Assembly: GCA_017694255.1 (NCBI GenBank)
Contig: JADINC010000051.1
Span: 1 to 5,025 of the forward strand
Direction: 5' to 3'
Length of the DNA: 5,025 bases
Origin: Candidatus Enterousia avistercoris
GTDB taxonomy: Bacteria; Pseudomonadota; Alphaproteobacteria; Rs-D84
Position 1 is the stretch's first letter, and each line of letters begins with the position of its first letter. A program made the position numbers and the translations under genes. Positions 1-5,025 of the stretch are shown one piece after another. A model generated the notes under the pieces. That model did no database searches and was not told the DNA's origin. It saw nothing but the letters and a program-made list of their open reading frames with translations.

Positions 1-5
1 AATTT

Positions 6-1022
6 TTACTTTTCATTTTTTATTTTTTTTATCACGCGCCAGTCGGCGTGATTTTTCATATGCTCTTCGTACGTACGCGCGAACCGATGACCGCCGCGCC
101 CATCAGCAACAAAATACAGATAATTTGTATCCGCCGGCTGCAACACCGCATAAATTGCATCCATTCCAACATTTGCAATTGGCGCCGGTGGCAAACCATA
201 GTTTCTGTATGTATTGTACGGACTATTTACTTTCAAATGATTCCGCAACAGTGCCCGCCCACGCATATCGCCCAATCCATTTGTTAATGCGTATACAACG
301 GTTGGATCTGCCTGTAATCGCATGCCATCGCGCAACCGGTTCAGATAAACACTGGCCACTATTGGCATTTCATCAGCCTGTGGTGTTTCTTTCTGCACAA
401 TCGACGCCAGTGTTATAACATCATTCCACGTTTTCAGTGGTTTTGGTGCGATGCGCCCTGCCCTTGTCCAGTTTTGTTTTACATCTTCCATCTTTTTGCG
501 CATTAAATCCAAAAATGCCAATCGTGATGTTCCACGTGCCACCCTGTATGTATCTGGGAACAAATCGCCATCATGCAAATTGCATACGGGCAAATCAGTC
601 CCCGCCCCACATTCAACATCCCCCGTCAGCGTTGGCGTATCCATTAATAATTGTTTTATTTGTTTAACTGTCAAACCTTCGGGAATAACAACAGTTGTTG
701 CGGCCACATCACCATGCGCCAGCATATCTGCAATACGCCAAACACTGGTCCCACGCGGTATATCATATTGCCCCGACTGCACGGCCCCGCCATGGCCCCG
801 CACCGCCAATTTAAACATTGCGACCGAATCGATTACCCCGCGCGATTCCAGATTTTCTGCGATTTCCGACACACTGGCCCCACGTGCGACATTAAACGTA
901 ATATCAGATTCCGCAACCGACCGCACCCCAAACACATATACCAGCGCAATCACCACGGCAATCACGACCGCGCAAATAATATTCACATATTTATTGCCAG
1001 AAATAAATTTTCGCTTTTTCAT
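6..1022 (-). CDS. mltG: Endolytic murein transglycosylase MltG (YceG-like)
   Basis: MltG is an inner-membrane lytic transglycosylase that cuts within nascent glycan strands and so helps set glycan chain length. From the chosen start the protein has 338 residues, normal for the family. A lysine-rich N-terminus (MKKRKF) precedes one membrane helix at about residues 14-32 (VNIICAVVIAVVIALVYVFG). A LysM-like region follows (ITFNVARGASVSEIAENL…). The YceG catalytic domain carries LFPDTY, the active-site motif SIVQKE with the presumed catalytic Glu at about residue 212, LQADPTVVYAL, SPYNTY and GLPPAPIANVG. Start choice: ATG at 1022 lies 7 nt past the stop of the upstream synthetase. ATG at 1043 has AAGG touching the start with no spacer, and ATG at 1064 has no visible ribosome binding site and would overlap the upstream gene by 35 bp; 1043 remains possible. 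The gene ends in TAA at 6-8. Family assignment is firm; the exact start is not. Confidence 0.94.
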   Translation of the reverse strand: MKKRKFISGNKYVNIICAVVIAVVIALVYVFGVRSVAESDITFNVARGASVSEIAENLESRGVIDSVAMFKLAVRGHGGAVQSGQYDIPRGTSVWRIADMLAHGDVAATTVVIPEGLTVKQIKQLLMDTPTLTGDVECGAGTDLPVCNLHDGDLFPDTYRVARGTSRLAFLDLMRKKMEDVKQNWTRAGRIAPKPLKTWNDVITLASIVQKETPQADEMPIVASVYLNRLRDGMRLQADPTVVYALTNGLGDMRGRALLRNHLKVNSPYNTYRNYGLPPAPIANVGMDAIYAVLQPADTNYLYFVADGRGGHRFARTYEEHMKNHADWRVIKKIKNEK

Positions 1023-1029
1023 ATTAAAA

Positions 1030-2712
1030 CTACTTTTCTTCATCCTTGCCAAAACCGATAACATTTTTCACAGGTTCAATAATAGTGTCTTTGGCACTGT
1101 CCAGTGTACGAATTAACGCGCGCCGAATTTTTCCAGAAATTGTCATTGGCAAACTGTCAACGAATTCGATAACACGCGGATATTTATATGCCGCCGTACG
1201 TGCCCGCACATGATCTTGCAATTGCCGCACCAGAACATCTGTGCCCTGGAAATATTTATTCAGAACAATTGTTGCCTTGACCGCCATTCCACGGGACGGA
1301 TCTGGGATTCCTGTAACCGCCACTTCACGCACAGCAGGATGTTCCAGTAAAACACTTTCTACCTCGAACGGGCTGACACGATATCCCGATGTTTTAATTA
1401 AATCATCATTACGCCCAACGAACCAATAAAATCCATCGTTATCGCGATATGCCACATCCCCCGTATGATAAATTTCATCACGGAATGCCTTGGCTGTTAA
1501 TTTCTCGTTTTTATGATATCCCTGGAACAGCCCAACCGGCCGACCATTTTCCAAAGAAACACAAATTTCACCAACTGTTCCTGCGGGTACTGGCCGTCCT
1601 CCTTCGTCCAACAGCATAACATTCCACCCCGCTGCCGGCATACCCATGCTGCCGGGTTTCGGTTCAATCCACTGATTTGTGAACAGCATTACACATGTTT
1701 CTGTTTGACCAAAACCTTCGTGCAGTTTTATACCTGTGGCCTTTTGGAAACGTTCATAAACTTCTGGATTCAGTGCTTCGCCGGCAACATCTGCCTTGAC
1801 CAATGCAGACAAATCGTATTTGCTAAAATCCGCATGTATTAACATTTTATACACAGTTGGCGGTGCACAGAATGATGTAATATGGTTATCCGCCATTGCA
1901 TGCAATAAATCATGCGCGGTCGCAATACCGGCAAAGTCATACACAAACACTGTCGCGCCGGCCAGCCACTGGCCATACATTTTACCCCACGAACATTTCG
2001 CCCATCCCGATTCGGATAAAGTAAAATGAATATCGCCGTCATGTAAACGCTGCCAGAACAATGCAGTATTTATATGCCCCAACGGATACACAAAATTATG
2101 CGCAACCATTTTCGGCATATCTGTTGTGCCACTGGTAAAATATATAACCATCGTATCAGTATTTTCATTTGGCACGCGTTCCAGTGTATCCGGCATTTTA
2201 TCCAGCGCATCAGCCACATCAGTATTATAAATCAATTGAACATTTTTATCCCCAATTGCATTTTTAATTTCATCTATGATATGCCCATCATCAAACGCAA
2301 TAATCATTTTAGTATCAGCCTGGGCAATACGATATTCAATATCTTCGGCCTTTAATTGATTTGTCGATGGAATTGGTATCACGCCCAGCTTATGCATAGC
2401 CAACATCAAAATCCAATATTCCCAGCGTCGCCGCATAAACAGCAACACCGTATCACCCCGCCCCAGCCCACGCGATGCCAAAAAGTTTGCCGCTGCATTT
2501 GACATACGCGACAAATCCTGGAAAGTAAATTTCTTTTTTATCCCCGAATCGTCGGTCCACAACAGCGCCAGTTTATCTGGTTCTTGGCGTGCCAAGACAT
2601 CAATCACATCATATGCAAAATTAAAATTATCTGGCACAATTGGCGCGCCATTTTGGATATAGTCTTCATAGTTGTCAAATTCTGTTTTCTTTAAAAAATT
2701 ACGTGCGAACAT
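1030..2712 (-). CDS. AMP-forming acyl-CoA synthetase (acetyl/medium-chain acyl-CoA synthetase-like)
   Basis: This 560-residue protein belongs to the ANL (AMP-binding) superfamily, which activates a carboxylate with ATP to an acyl-adenylate and passes it to CoA. Visible core motifs in order: phosphate-binding loop YFTSGTTDMPKMV (191-203), WAKCSWGKMYGQWLAGA (237-253, resembling medium-chain acyl-CoA synthetases), EGFGQTET (332-339), YHTGD (415-419), the hinge and CoA-domain motif FVGRNDDLIKTSGYRVSPFE (431-450), and the C-terminal catalytic lysine in MTISGKIRR (K528). Length and motif order fit a complete, cytoplasmic enzyme. No signal peptide is visible. The start is ATG at 2712, with AAAAGGA 9 nt upstream. 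One oddity is Asp198 where the phosphate loop normally has Gly (SGTTGxPK). The substrate cannot be told from sequence alone: acetate, propionate, butyrate or a medium-chain or aryl acid are all possible. It is probably cotranscribed with mltG just downstream. Confidence 0.93.
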   Translation of the reverse strand: MFARNFLKKTEFDNYEDYIQNGAPIVPDNFNFAYDVIDVLARQEPDKLALLWTDDSGIKKKFTFQDLSRMSNAAANFLASRGLGRGDTVLLFMRRRWEYWILMLAMHKLGVIPIPSTNQLKAEDIEYRIAQADTKMIIAFDDGHIIDEIKNAIGDKNVQLIYNTDVADALDKMPDTLERVPNENTDTMVIYFTSGTTDMPKMVAHNFVYPLGHINTALFWQRLHDGDIHFTLSESGWAKCSWGKMYGQWLAGATVFVYDFAGIATAHDLLHAMADNHITSFCAPPTVYKMLIHADFSKYDLSALVKADVAGEALNPEVYERFQKATGIKLHEGFGQTETCVMLFTNQWIEPKPGSMGMPAAGWNVMLLDEGGRPVPAGTVGEICVSLENGRPVGLFQGYHKNEKLTAKAFRDEIYHTGDVAYRDNDGFYWFVGRNDDLIKTSGYRVSPFEVESVLLEHPAVREVAVTGIPDPSRGMAVKATIVLNKYFQGTDVLVRQLQDHVRARTAAYKYPRVIEFVDSLPMTISGKIRRALIRTLDSAKDTIIEPVKNVIGFGKDEEK

Positions 2713-2721
2713 ACTTTATAA

Positions 2722-2728
2722 TCCTTTT
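2722..2728 (-). promoter_or_regulatory. Shine-Dalgarno site of the acyl-CoA synthetase
   Basis: AAAAGGA on the minus strand lies 9 nt before the ATG at 2712. It is the only good ribosome binding site near that end of the frame and supports this start. I see no convincing minus-strand promoter in the AT-rich gap 2713-2847, where many weak hexamers occur. Confidence 0.65.
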
Positions 2729-2798
2729 GTAAACTTGACCTTCAAAAGTATTGCAAATAAAATCCCCATAGTGAAATAAAAAATGCATAATAAAAGTA

Positions 2799-2827
2799 TT
2801 GATTTTTTAATAAAACAATTGCATAAT
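2799..2827 (+). promoter_or_regulatory. Sigma70-type promoter of tRNA-Pro
   Basis: A -35 box TTGATT (2799-2804) is separated by exactly 17 bp from a -10 box CATAAT (2822-2827, five of six to TATAAT). Transcription would start near 2834, giving a leader of about 14 nt before the tRNA. The short palindrome CTGTT-TT-AACAG (2832-2843) lies at the predicted start site and could form a small 5' hairpin; I see no match to a known operator. Confidence 0.65.
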
Positions 2828-2847
2828 CCGGCTGTTTTAACAGTTTT

Positions 2848-2923
<76 letters not shown>

Positions 2924-2924
<1 letters not shown>

Positions 2925-2964
2925 ATAAAACAAAAACCTCCCAACGGGTGGTTTTTGTTTTATT
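2924..2964. terminator. Bidirectional intrinsic terminator after tRNA-Pro
   Basis: Two 19-nt arms (2924-2942 and 2946-2964) around the loop AAC pair with a single T:T mismatch. The GC core is ACCTCCC/GGGTGGT. The A-rich left arm and T-rich right arm (TTTTTGTTTTATT) supply a U-tract on either strand, so it should stop tRNA transcription and also any minus-strand transcript heading toward the synthetase. The core recurs almost unchanged at 3109-3132. Confidence 0.88.
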
Positions 2965-2967
2965 GCG

Positions 2968-3140
2968 TGGGGTTGATGGGCGATACTACGCATTGTGAAA
3001 CAATGCCGGTTCGACAAGCAGTAGATTTGACCAGCATCGCGCAGTCAAATCGTTACGATTGCCCCGCAGGCATTTTATATGCCGAGGGACCCCAGAAACG
3101 AAGACCACAAAACAAAAACCACCCAACGGGTGTTTTTTTT
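2968..3140 (+). ncRNA. Candidate structured small RNA ending in an intrinsic terminator
   Basis: I recognise no RNA family, but the segment folds well by eye on the plus strand. A closing helix TGGGGTT (2968-2974) pairs with GGACCCCA (within 3088-3094) over 7 bp. A second helix GGGCGAT (2978-2984) pairs with ATTGCCC (3058-3064). Inside it lie a perfect hairpin GCATTGT-GAA-ACAATGC (2990-3006) and a long one, GATTTGAC/GTCAAATC (3024-3031/3044-3051), with a 12-nt loop and a possible bulged GTA/TAC extension. A fifth hairpin, GGCAT-TTTAT-ATGCC (3069-3083), follows, then a single-stranded tail and a terminator. No separate promoter is evident, so transcription may depend on read-through from the tRNA promoter. 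It lacks the T-arm geometry of a tmRNA and the domain-IV loop of SRP RNA, and does not look like a single rod as 6S RNA does. It could instead be a decayed tRNA-adjacent insertion. Confidence 0.4.
3109..3140. terminator. Second copy of the terminator
   Basis: CACCC (3120-3124), loop AAC and GGGTG (3128-3132) form the GC core. AAAAA (3114-3118) pairs with the T-run from 3133 across one bulged C, and eight T's (3133-3140) give the U-tract on the plus strand. The minus strand also ends in TTTTTGTTTT after the core, so it is potentially bidirectional. Positions 3109-3132 match 2927-2950 at 23 of 24 bases. Confidence 0.75.
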
Positions 3141-3142
3141 AT

Positions 3143-3170
3143 GTTCAAAGTACAAAGTTCAAAGTGCAAA
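3143..3170. repeat. Four-copy heptamer tandem repeat (GTNCAAA)
   Basis: Four contiguous 7-bp units read GTTCAAA, GTACAAA, GTTCAAA, GTGCAAA, differing only at the third base. The tract is non-coding and starts directly after the second terminator. It may vary in copy number by slippage. No function is evident. Confidence 0.85.
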
Positions 3171-3183
3171 TAAGGAAAAAAAC

Positions 3184-3215
3184 TGTCATCCCGGTGCCCG
3201 GGCCCCAGGATGACA
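3184..3215. repeat. Palindromic intergenic element, short form (possible bidirectional terminator)
   Basis: Outer arms TGTCATCC (3184-3191) and GGATGACA (3208-3215) are perfectly complementary. As an alternative or inner helix, CCCGG (3190-3194) pairs with CCGGG (3198-3202) around TGC. It resembles the GTCATCCC…CCAGGATGACA palindromic repeats I associate with Rickettsiales and related alphaproteobacteria. On the minus strand the hairpin is followed by GTTTTTTT, and on the plus strand by CACTTTTCTTTTTCT, so it could terminate transcription both ways, including of the repeat-protein gene. Confidence 0.75.
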
Positions 3216-3264
3216 CACTTTTCTTTTTCTAAAAACAATTATAAAATAAAAAACTTAAAAACTT

Positions 3265-3295
3265 GTCACCCCGTGGCTTGACCACGGGGCCCAGG
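3265..3295. repeat. Palindromic intergenic element, long-stem form
   Basis: A perfect 8-bp stem CCCCGTGG (3269-3276) / CCACGGGG (3282-3289) encloses the loop CTTGA, preceded by GTCA and followed by CCCAGG. This is the CCGTGGCTTGACCACGG core I associate with Rickettsiales-type intergenic palindromes. Compared with the copy at 3184-3215, the outer right arm (GGATGACA) is replaced by GGTAATAA. On the minus strand TGACAAG and T-runs follow the stem, so it may also terminate the repeat-protein gene. Confidence 0.75.
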
Positions 3296-3305
3296 TAATA
3301 AATCT

Positions 3306-3321
3306 TGTCGCGAATGCGACA
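3306..3321. repeat. Small hairpin downstream of the repeat-protein gene
   Basis: TGTCGC (3306-3311) and GCGACA (3316-3321) form a perfect 6-bp stem around GAAT. It lies 35 bp past the repeat-protein stop codon. No T-run follows closely on either strand, so it is a weak terminator candidate; it could protect the mRNA 3' end. Confidence 0.45.
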
Positions 3322-3331
3322 CATCATCTAC

Positions 3332-3359
3332 ACTCTAAACTCTAAACTCTTAACTTTTA
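3332..3359. repeat. Four-copy heptamer tandem repeat (ACTCTAA), overlapping a stop codon
   Basis: Four contiguous 7-bp units read ACTCTAA, ACTCTAA, ACTCTTA, ACTTTTA, with decay toward the gene. The last unit contains the TAA stop (minus strand, 3357-3359) of the repeat protein. It has the same period and copy number as the tract at 3143-3170 but a different unit. Confidence 0.8.
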
Positions 3360-5025
3360 CTTCCAATTATCCGGTATCTGGTCATAGTCCGACAACTTGG
3401 TCGCCCCCGAATAAGTATTCATATCACCACTAATATCCGGCCAAATTTCATACAGATACTGCCCATTTATCTGTGCCGATGGCCCGGTCAAGGCCGAACA
3501 GCTGGCAAATGTACTGTTAAACATTCCATTTGCCGCCGGTCCCGATATCCCCGCAAACAAACCGTCCGGTATACTTTTTAACCCCGGATTCCAATTAAAC
3601 GTCCCATTAAACATATTTTCTGCGGGCGCGCCCGATATCCCCGCGAACAAATCTGCCGGAATAGAACGCACACCTGCATCATTAAACGTGCGCTCAAACA
3701 TACCACTCTTTGGTGCGCCAGATACACCTGCGAACAACCCCGCTGGGATATCACCCCCCAAACCACTGCACTGCTCAAACGTATTAGCAAACATATACCC
3801 CGCCGGTGCGCCCGATATCCCCGCAAATAAATTTTCTGGTATCGGTCCAGTTAACTTTCGATTACCTGCAAATGTATAACGAAATATTTGGCTATCTGGC
3901 GCCCCACGGACCCCCGCGAACAATTCGCCCGGGATTTTACCAGACACCCCCATATACGCGAACGTTTCCGCAAACGAAGATTCATCCGGTGCGCCCGATA
4001 TACCCGCAAATAATTCACCCGGTATAGAACCTGTTATATTACTGCAATTACGGAATGTTGCAAAGAACAACGCTTCACGTGGTGGCCCTGAAATCCCCTG
4101 GAACAGCCCAGCAGGAATTTCCCCGGTCAACCCAGCACATCCACGAAATGTTTGATTGAATTGCGCATGGCGTGTATCGCTGACTATGCGCGAAAACAGC
4201 GTTTCCGGGATTTCGCCCGTCAATCCACTGCAATTATAAAAAGTCATCTCGAAAACACCCTGTTCCATTGGTCCGGTTATCCCCGCAAATAAATCCGGCG
4301 GTATTTCACCCGTTAAATTTGGGCAATCTTTAAATAAACCCGCAAACATATACCAGACTGCTGCGCCATGAATTCCGTCAAACAAATATGGCGGTATTTC
4401 ACCAGTCATATTGGTCGCACCATTAAACAAATCGCGAAACGAAGGATTTGCCCCATCGGCCAGTGTAGGAAATATCTTACCCAGATTCCCAGAAATTTGC
4501 GCAATAGACGTCTTTGGAGAAAAAGATAATGCCCGAACTCCTACCCCATAATCCGTGGCCGTTCCTGTTATACGAATGGTATTTGCACGCTGGGGATTTC
4601 CAAAGGTATGCGAATACGTGACATCTCCAACCGCCTTGTCTACAATAGATTCACGTTCGCCATCACCCCAGTCAATCGCAAAATTCCCCGCCGCGTTTAT
4701 CATTATATCAAACTTTGCCGTCCCCGGAACCGTGGTTATATAAAACCCGGGACCGCGAATCAGGCCATCAATCGCCTTGTTCGTCGCAATCGTATCCGCC
4801 GCCAATTTAGTTGCGTATTCACCCGTGCCATAACTTGTGGTTTTGCCACCATTCAGATATTCGTTCGCAATGTCCACCACGGTCAGCAGGTATTCCATAT
4901 TTGCCGCAACCTTTGGATTTTTTAATTCCGGGTTATACGGTAATTCAATCCCCCAGCGCCAACGCAAAACATTATGAATGTACTCTACGTTTACCATTTC
5001 TGCCGAATGCGCAACTGGCAACAGC
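3357..5025 (-). CDS. Secreted or surface repeat protein (DUF285/BspA-like), 5' end outside the window
   Basis: The frame stays open to the right edge; 555 residues are visible. The first, LLPVAHSAEMV, look like the end of a signal peptide with cleavage near AHS|AE, so the true start probably lies just beyond 5025. The TTG at 5019-5021 is only a codon inside this stretch. Using TTG as residue 1: 10-95 is a helical N-terminal region, 97-180 contains FAIDWGDG (114-121) and YSHTF (136-140) as often seen before DUF285/BspA-type repeats, 204-509 holds ten 30-31-residue repeats, and 516-554 is a C-terminal tail (YLYEIWPDISG…YSGATKLSDYD…NWK). No LPXTG motif or membrane anchor is visible at the C-terminus. 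A role in attachment or the cell surface is inference from the family. Downstream hairpins at 3184-3321 could end its transcript. Confidence 0.85.
   Translation of the reverse strand, partial: LLPVAHSAEMVNVEYIHNVLRWRWGIELPYNPELKNPKVAANMEYLLTVVDIANEYLNGGKTTSYGTGEYATKLAADTIATNKAIDGLIRGPGFYITTVPGTAKFDIMINAAGNFAIDWGDGERESIVDKAVGDVTYSHTFGNPQRANTIRITGTATDYGVGVRALSFSPKTSIAQISGNLGKIFPTLADGANPSFRDLFNGATNMTGEIPPYLFDGIHGAAVWYMFAGLFKDCPNLTGEIPPDLFAGITGPMEQGVFEMTFYNCSGLTGEIPETLFSRIVSDTRHAQFNQTFRGCAGLTGEIPAGLFQGISGPPREALFFATFRNCSNITGSIPGELFAGISGAPDESSFAETFAYMGVSGKIPGELFAGVRGAPDSQIFRYTFAGNRKLTGPIPENLFAGISGAPAGYMFANTFEQCSGLGGDIPAGLFAGVSGAPKSGMFERTFNDAGVRSIPADLFAGISGAPAENMFNGTFNWNPGLKSIPDGLFAGISGPAANGMFNSTFASCSALTGPSAQINGQYLYEIWPDISGDMNTYSGATKLSDYDQIPDNWK
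3495..4412 (-). repeat. Ten in-frame 90-93-bp repeats inside the surface-protein gene
   Basis: Residues 204-509 consist of ten units of 30 or 31 residues with consensus [GN]LTGEIPxxLFAGISGAP, then a 5-6 residue variable patch and MFxxTFxxCS. Near-invariant positions are the Ile-Pro, Leu-Phe, Gly-Ile/Val, and Phe pairs. Six units keep the Cys near the end (KDCP, YNCS, RGCA, RNCS, EQCS, ASCS); four have lost it. Late units (9, 10) shorten TGEIP to RSIP/KSIP. Positions 3541-3560, 3631-3650 and 3811-3830 are nearly identical in DNA (CCCGATATCCCCGCRAAYAA), with a similar copy at 3994-4013. Confidence 0.9.

Noticed and set aside
451..1116. Plus-strand open frame of 221 codons opposite mltG
   Set aside because: It is antisense to a gene with clear family motifs, and its own translation has no domain-like features.
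2832..2843. Palindrome CTGTTTTAACAG as a LexA/SOS operator
   Set aside because: The CTG and CAG half-sites are 6 bp apart rather than the 10 bp of a LexA box, and the alphaproteobacterial GTTC-N7-GTTC form is absent.
3000..3060. Permuted tmRNA or tRNA-like piece, suggested by GGTTCGA at 3008-3014 and GACCA at 3029-3033
   Set aside because: No T-stem can be formed around GGTTCGA, no tag-peptide frame is present, and the segment is far too short for tmRNA.
2955..3173. Plus-strand open frame of up to 72 codons (65 from the ATG at 2976)
   Set aside because: It runs through both RNA helices, the second terminator and the first heptamer tract, has only a weak GGGG upstream, and its protein shows no recognisable domain.
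3053..3238. Minus-strand open frame of 61 codons between the surface gene and the RNA region
   Set aside because: It reads through a terminator, a palindrome and the heptamer tract and shows no ribosome binding site or recognisable domain.
3495..4412. CRISPR-like array, because of regularly spaced short identical sequences
   Set aside because: The period is 90-93 bp, a codon multiple in one open frame, and the units encode a conserved protein repeat; there are no identical repeats with unique spacers.

Overview
The window looks like chromosome of a host- or gut-associated alphaproteobacterium, probably uncultured and near the Rickettsiales/RF32-type lineages. This is inference. The grounds are intergenic palindromes of the GTCAYCCCG…CTTGACC…CGGG…CCAGG type that I associate with Rickettsiales-like genomes, AT-rich intergenic sequence beside moderately GC-rich genes, a CCA-encoding tRNA gene, and a large secreted-type repeat protein of the DUF285/BspA kind found in host-associated bacteria.

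Layout: the left half is a minus-strand pair. An AMP-forming acyl-CoA synthetase (1030-2712) is followed at once by mltG, the endolytic murein transglycosylase (6-1022). Their spacing suggests one transcript. The 135-bp AT-rich gap at 2713-2847 holds the synthetase ribosome binding site and, on the plus strand, a good sigma70-type promoter that drives tRNA-Pro(CGG) at 2848-2924. The tRNA is followed by a strong bidirectional terminator.

The 432-bp stretch 2925-3356 has no credible protein gene but is dense in structure. It contains: (a) a 146-bp segment, 2965-3110, that can fold into a multi-branched RNA and lies between two almost identical terminators, the second of which follows a degenerate copy of the tRNA 3' end; (b) a block bounded by two different four-copy heptamer tandem repeats (3143-3170 and 3332-3359); and (c) two palindromic elements and a small hairpin inside that block, which may also terminate transcription.

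The right third (3357-5025) is the 3' part of a minus-strand gene for a large exported protein. It has the tail of a signal peptide at the window edge, a WGDG/YSHTF region, ten 30-31-residue repeats, and a short conserved-looking C-terminal tail. Its start lies outside the window.

The protein genes are not obviously functionally linked: cell-wall processing, fatty-acid or organic-acid activation, and a surface or secreted repeat protein. The least explained part is the tRNA-adjacent intergenic region 2904-3356.
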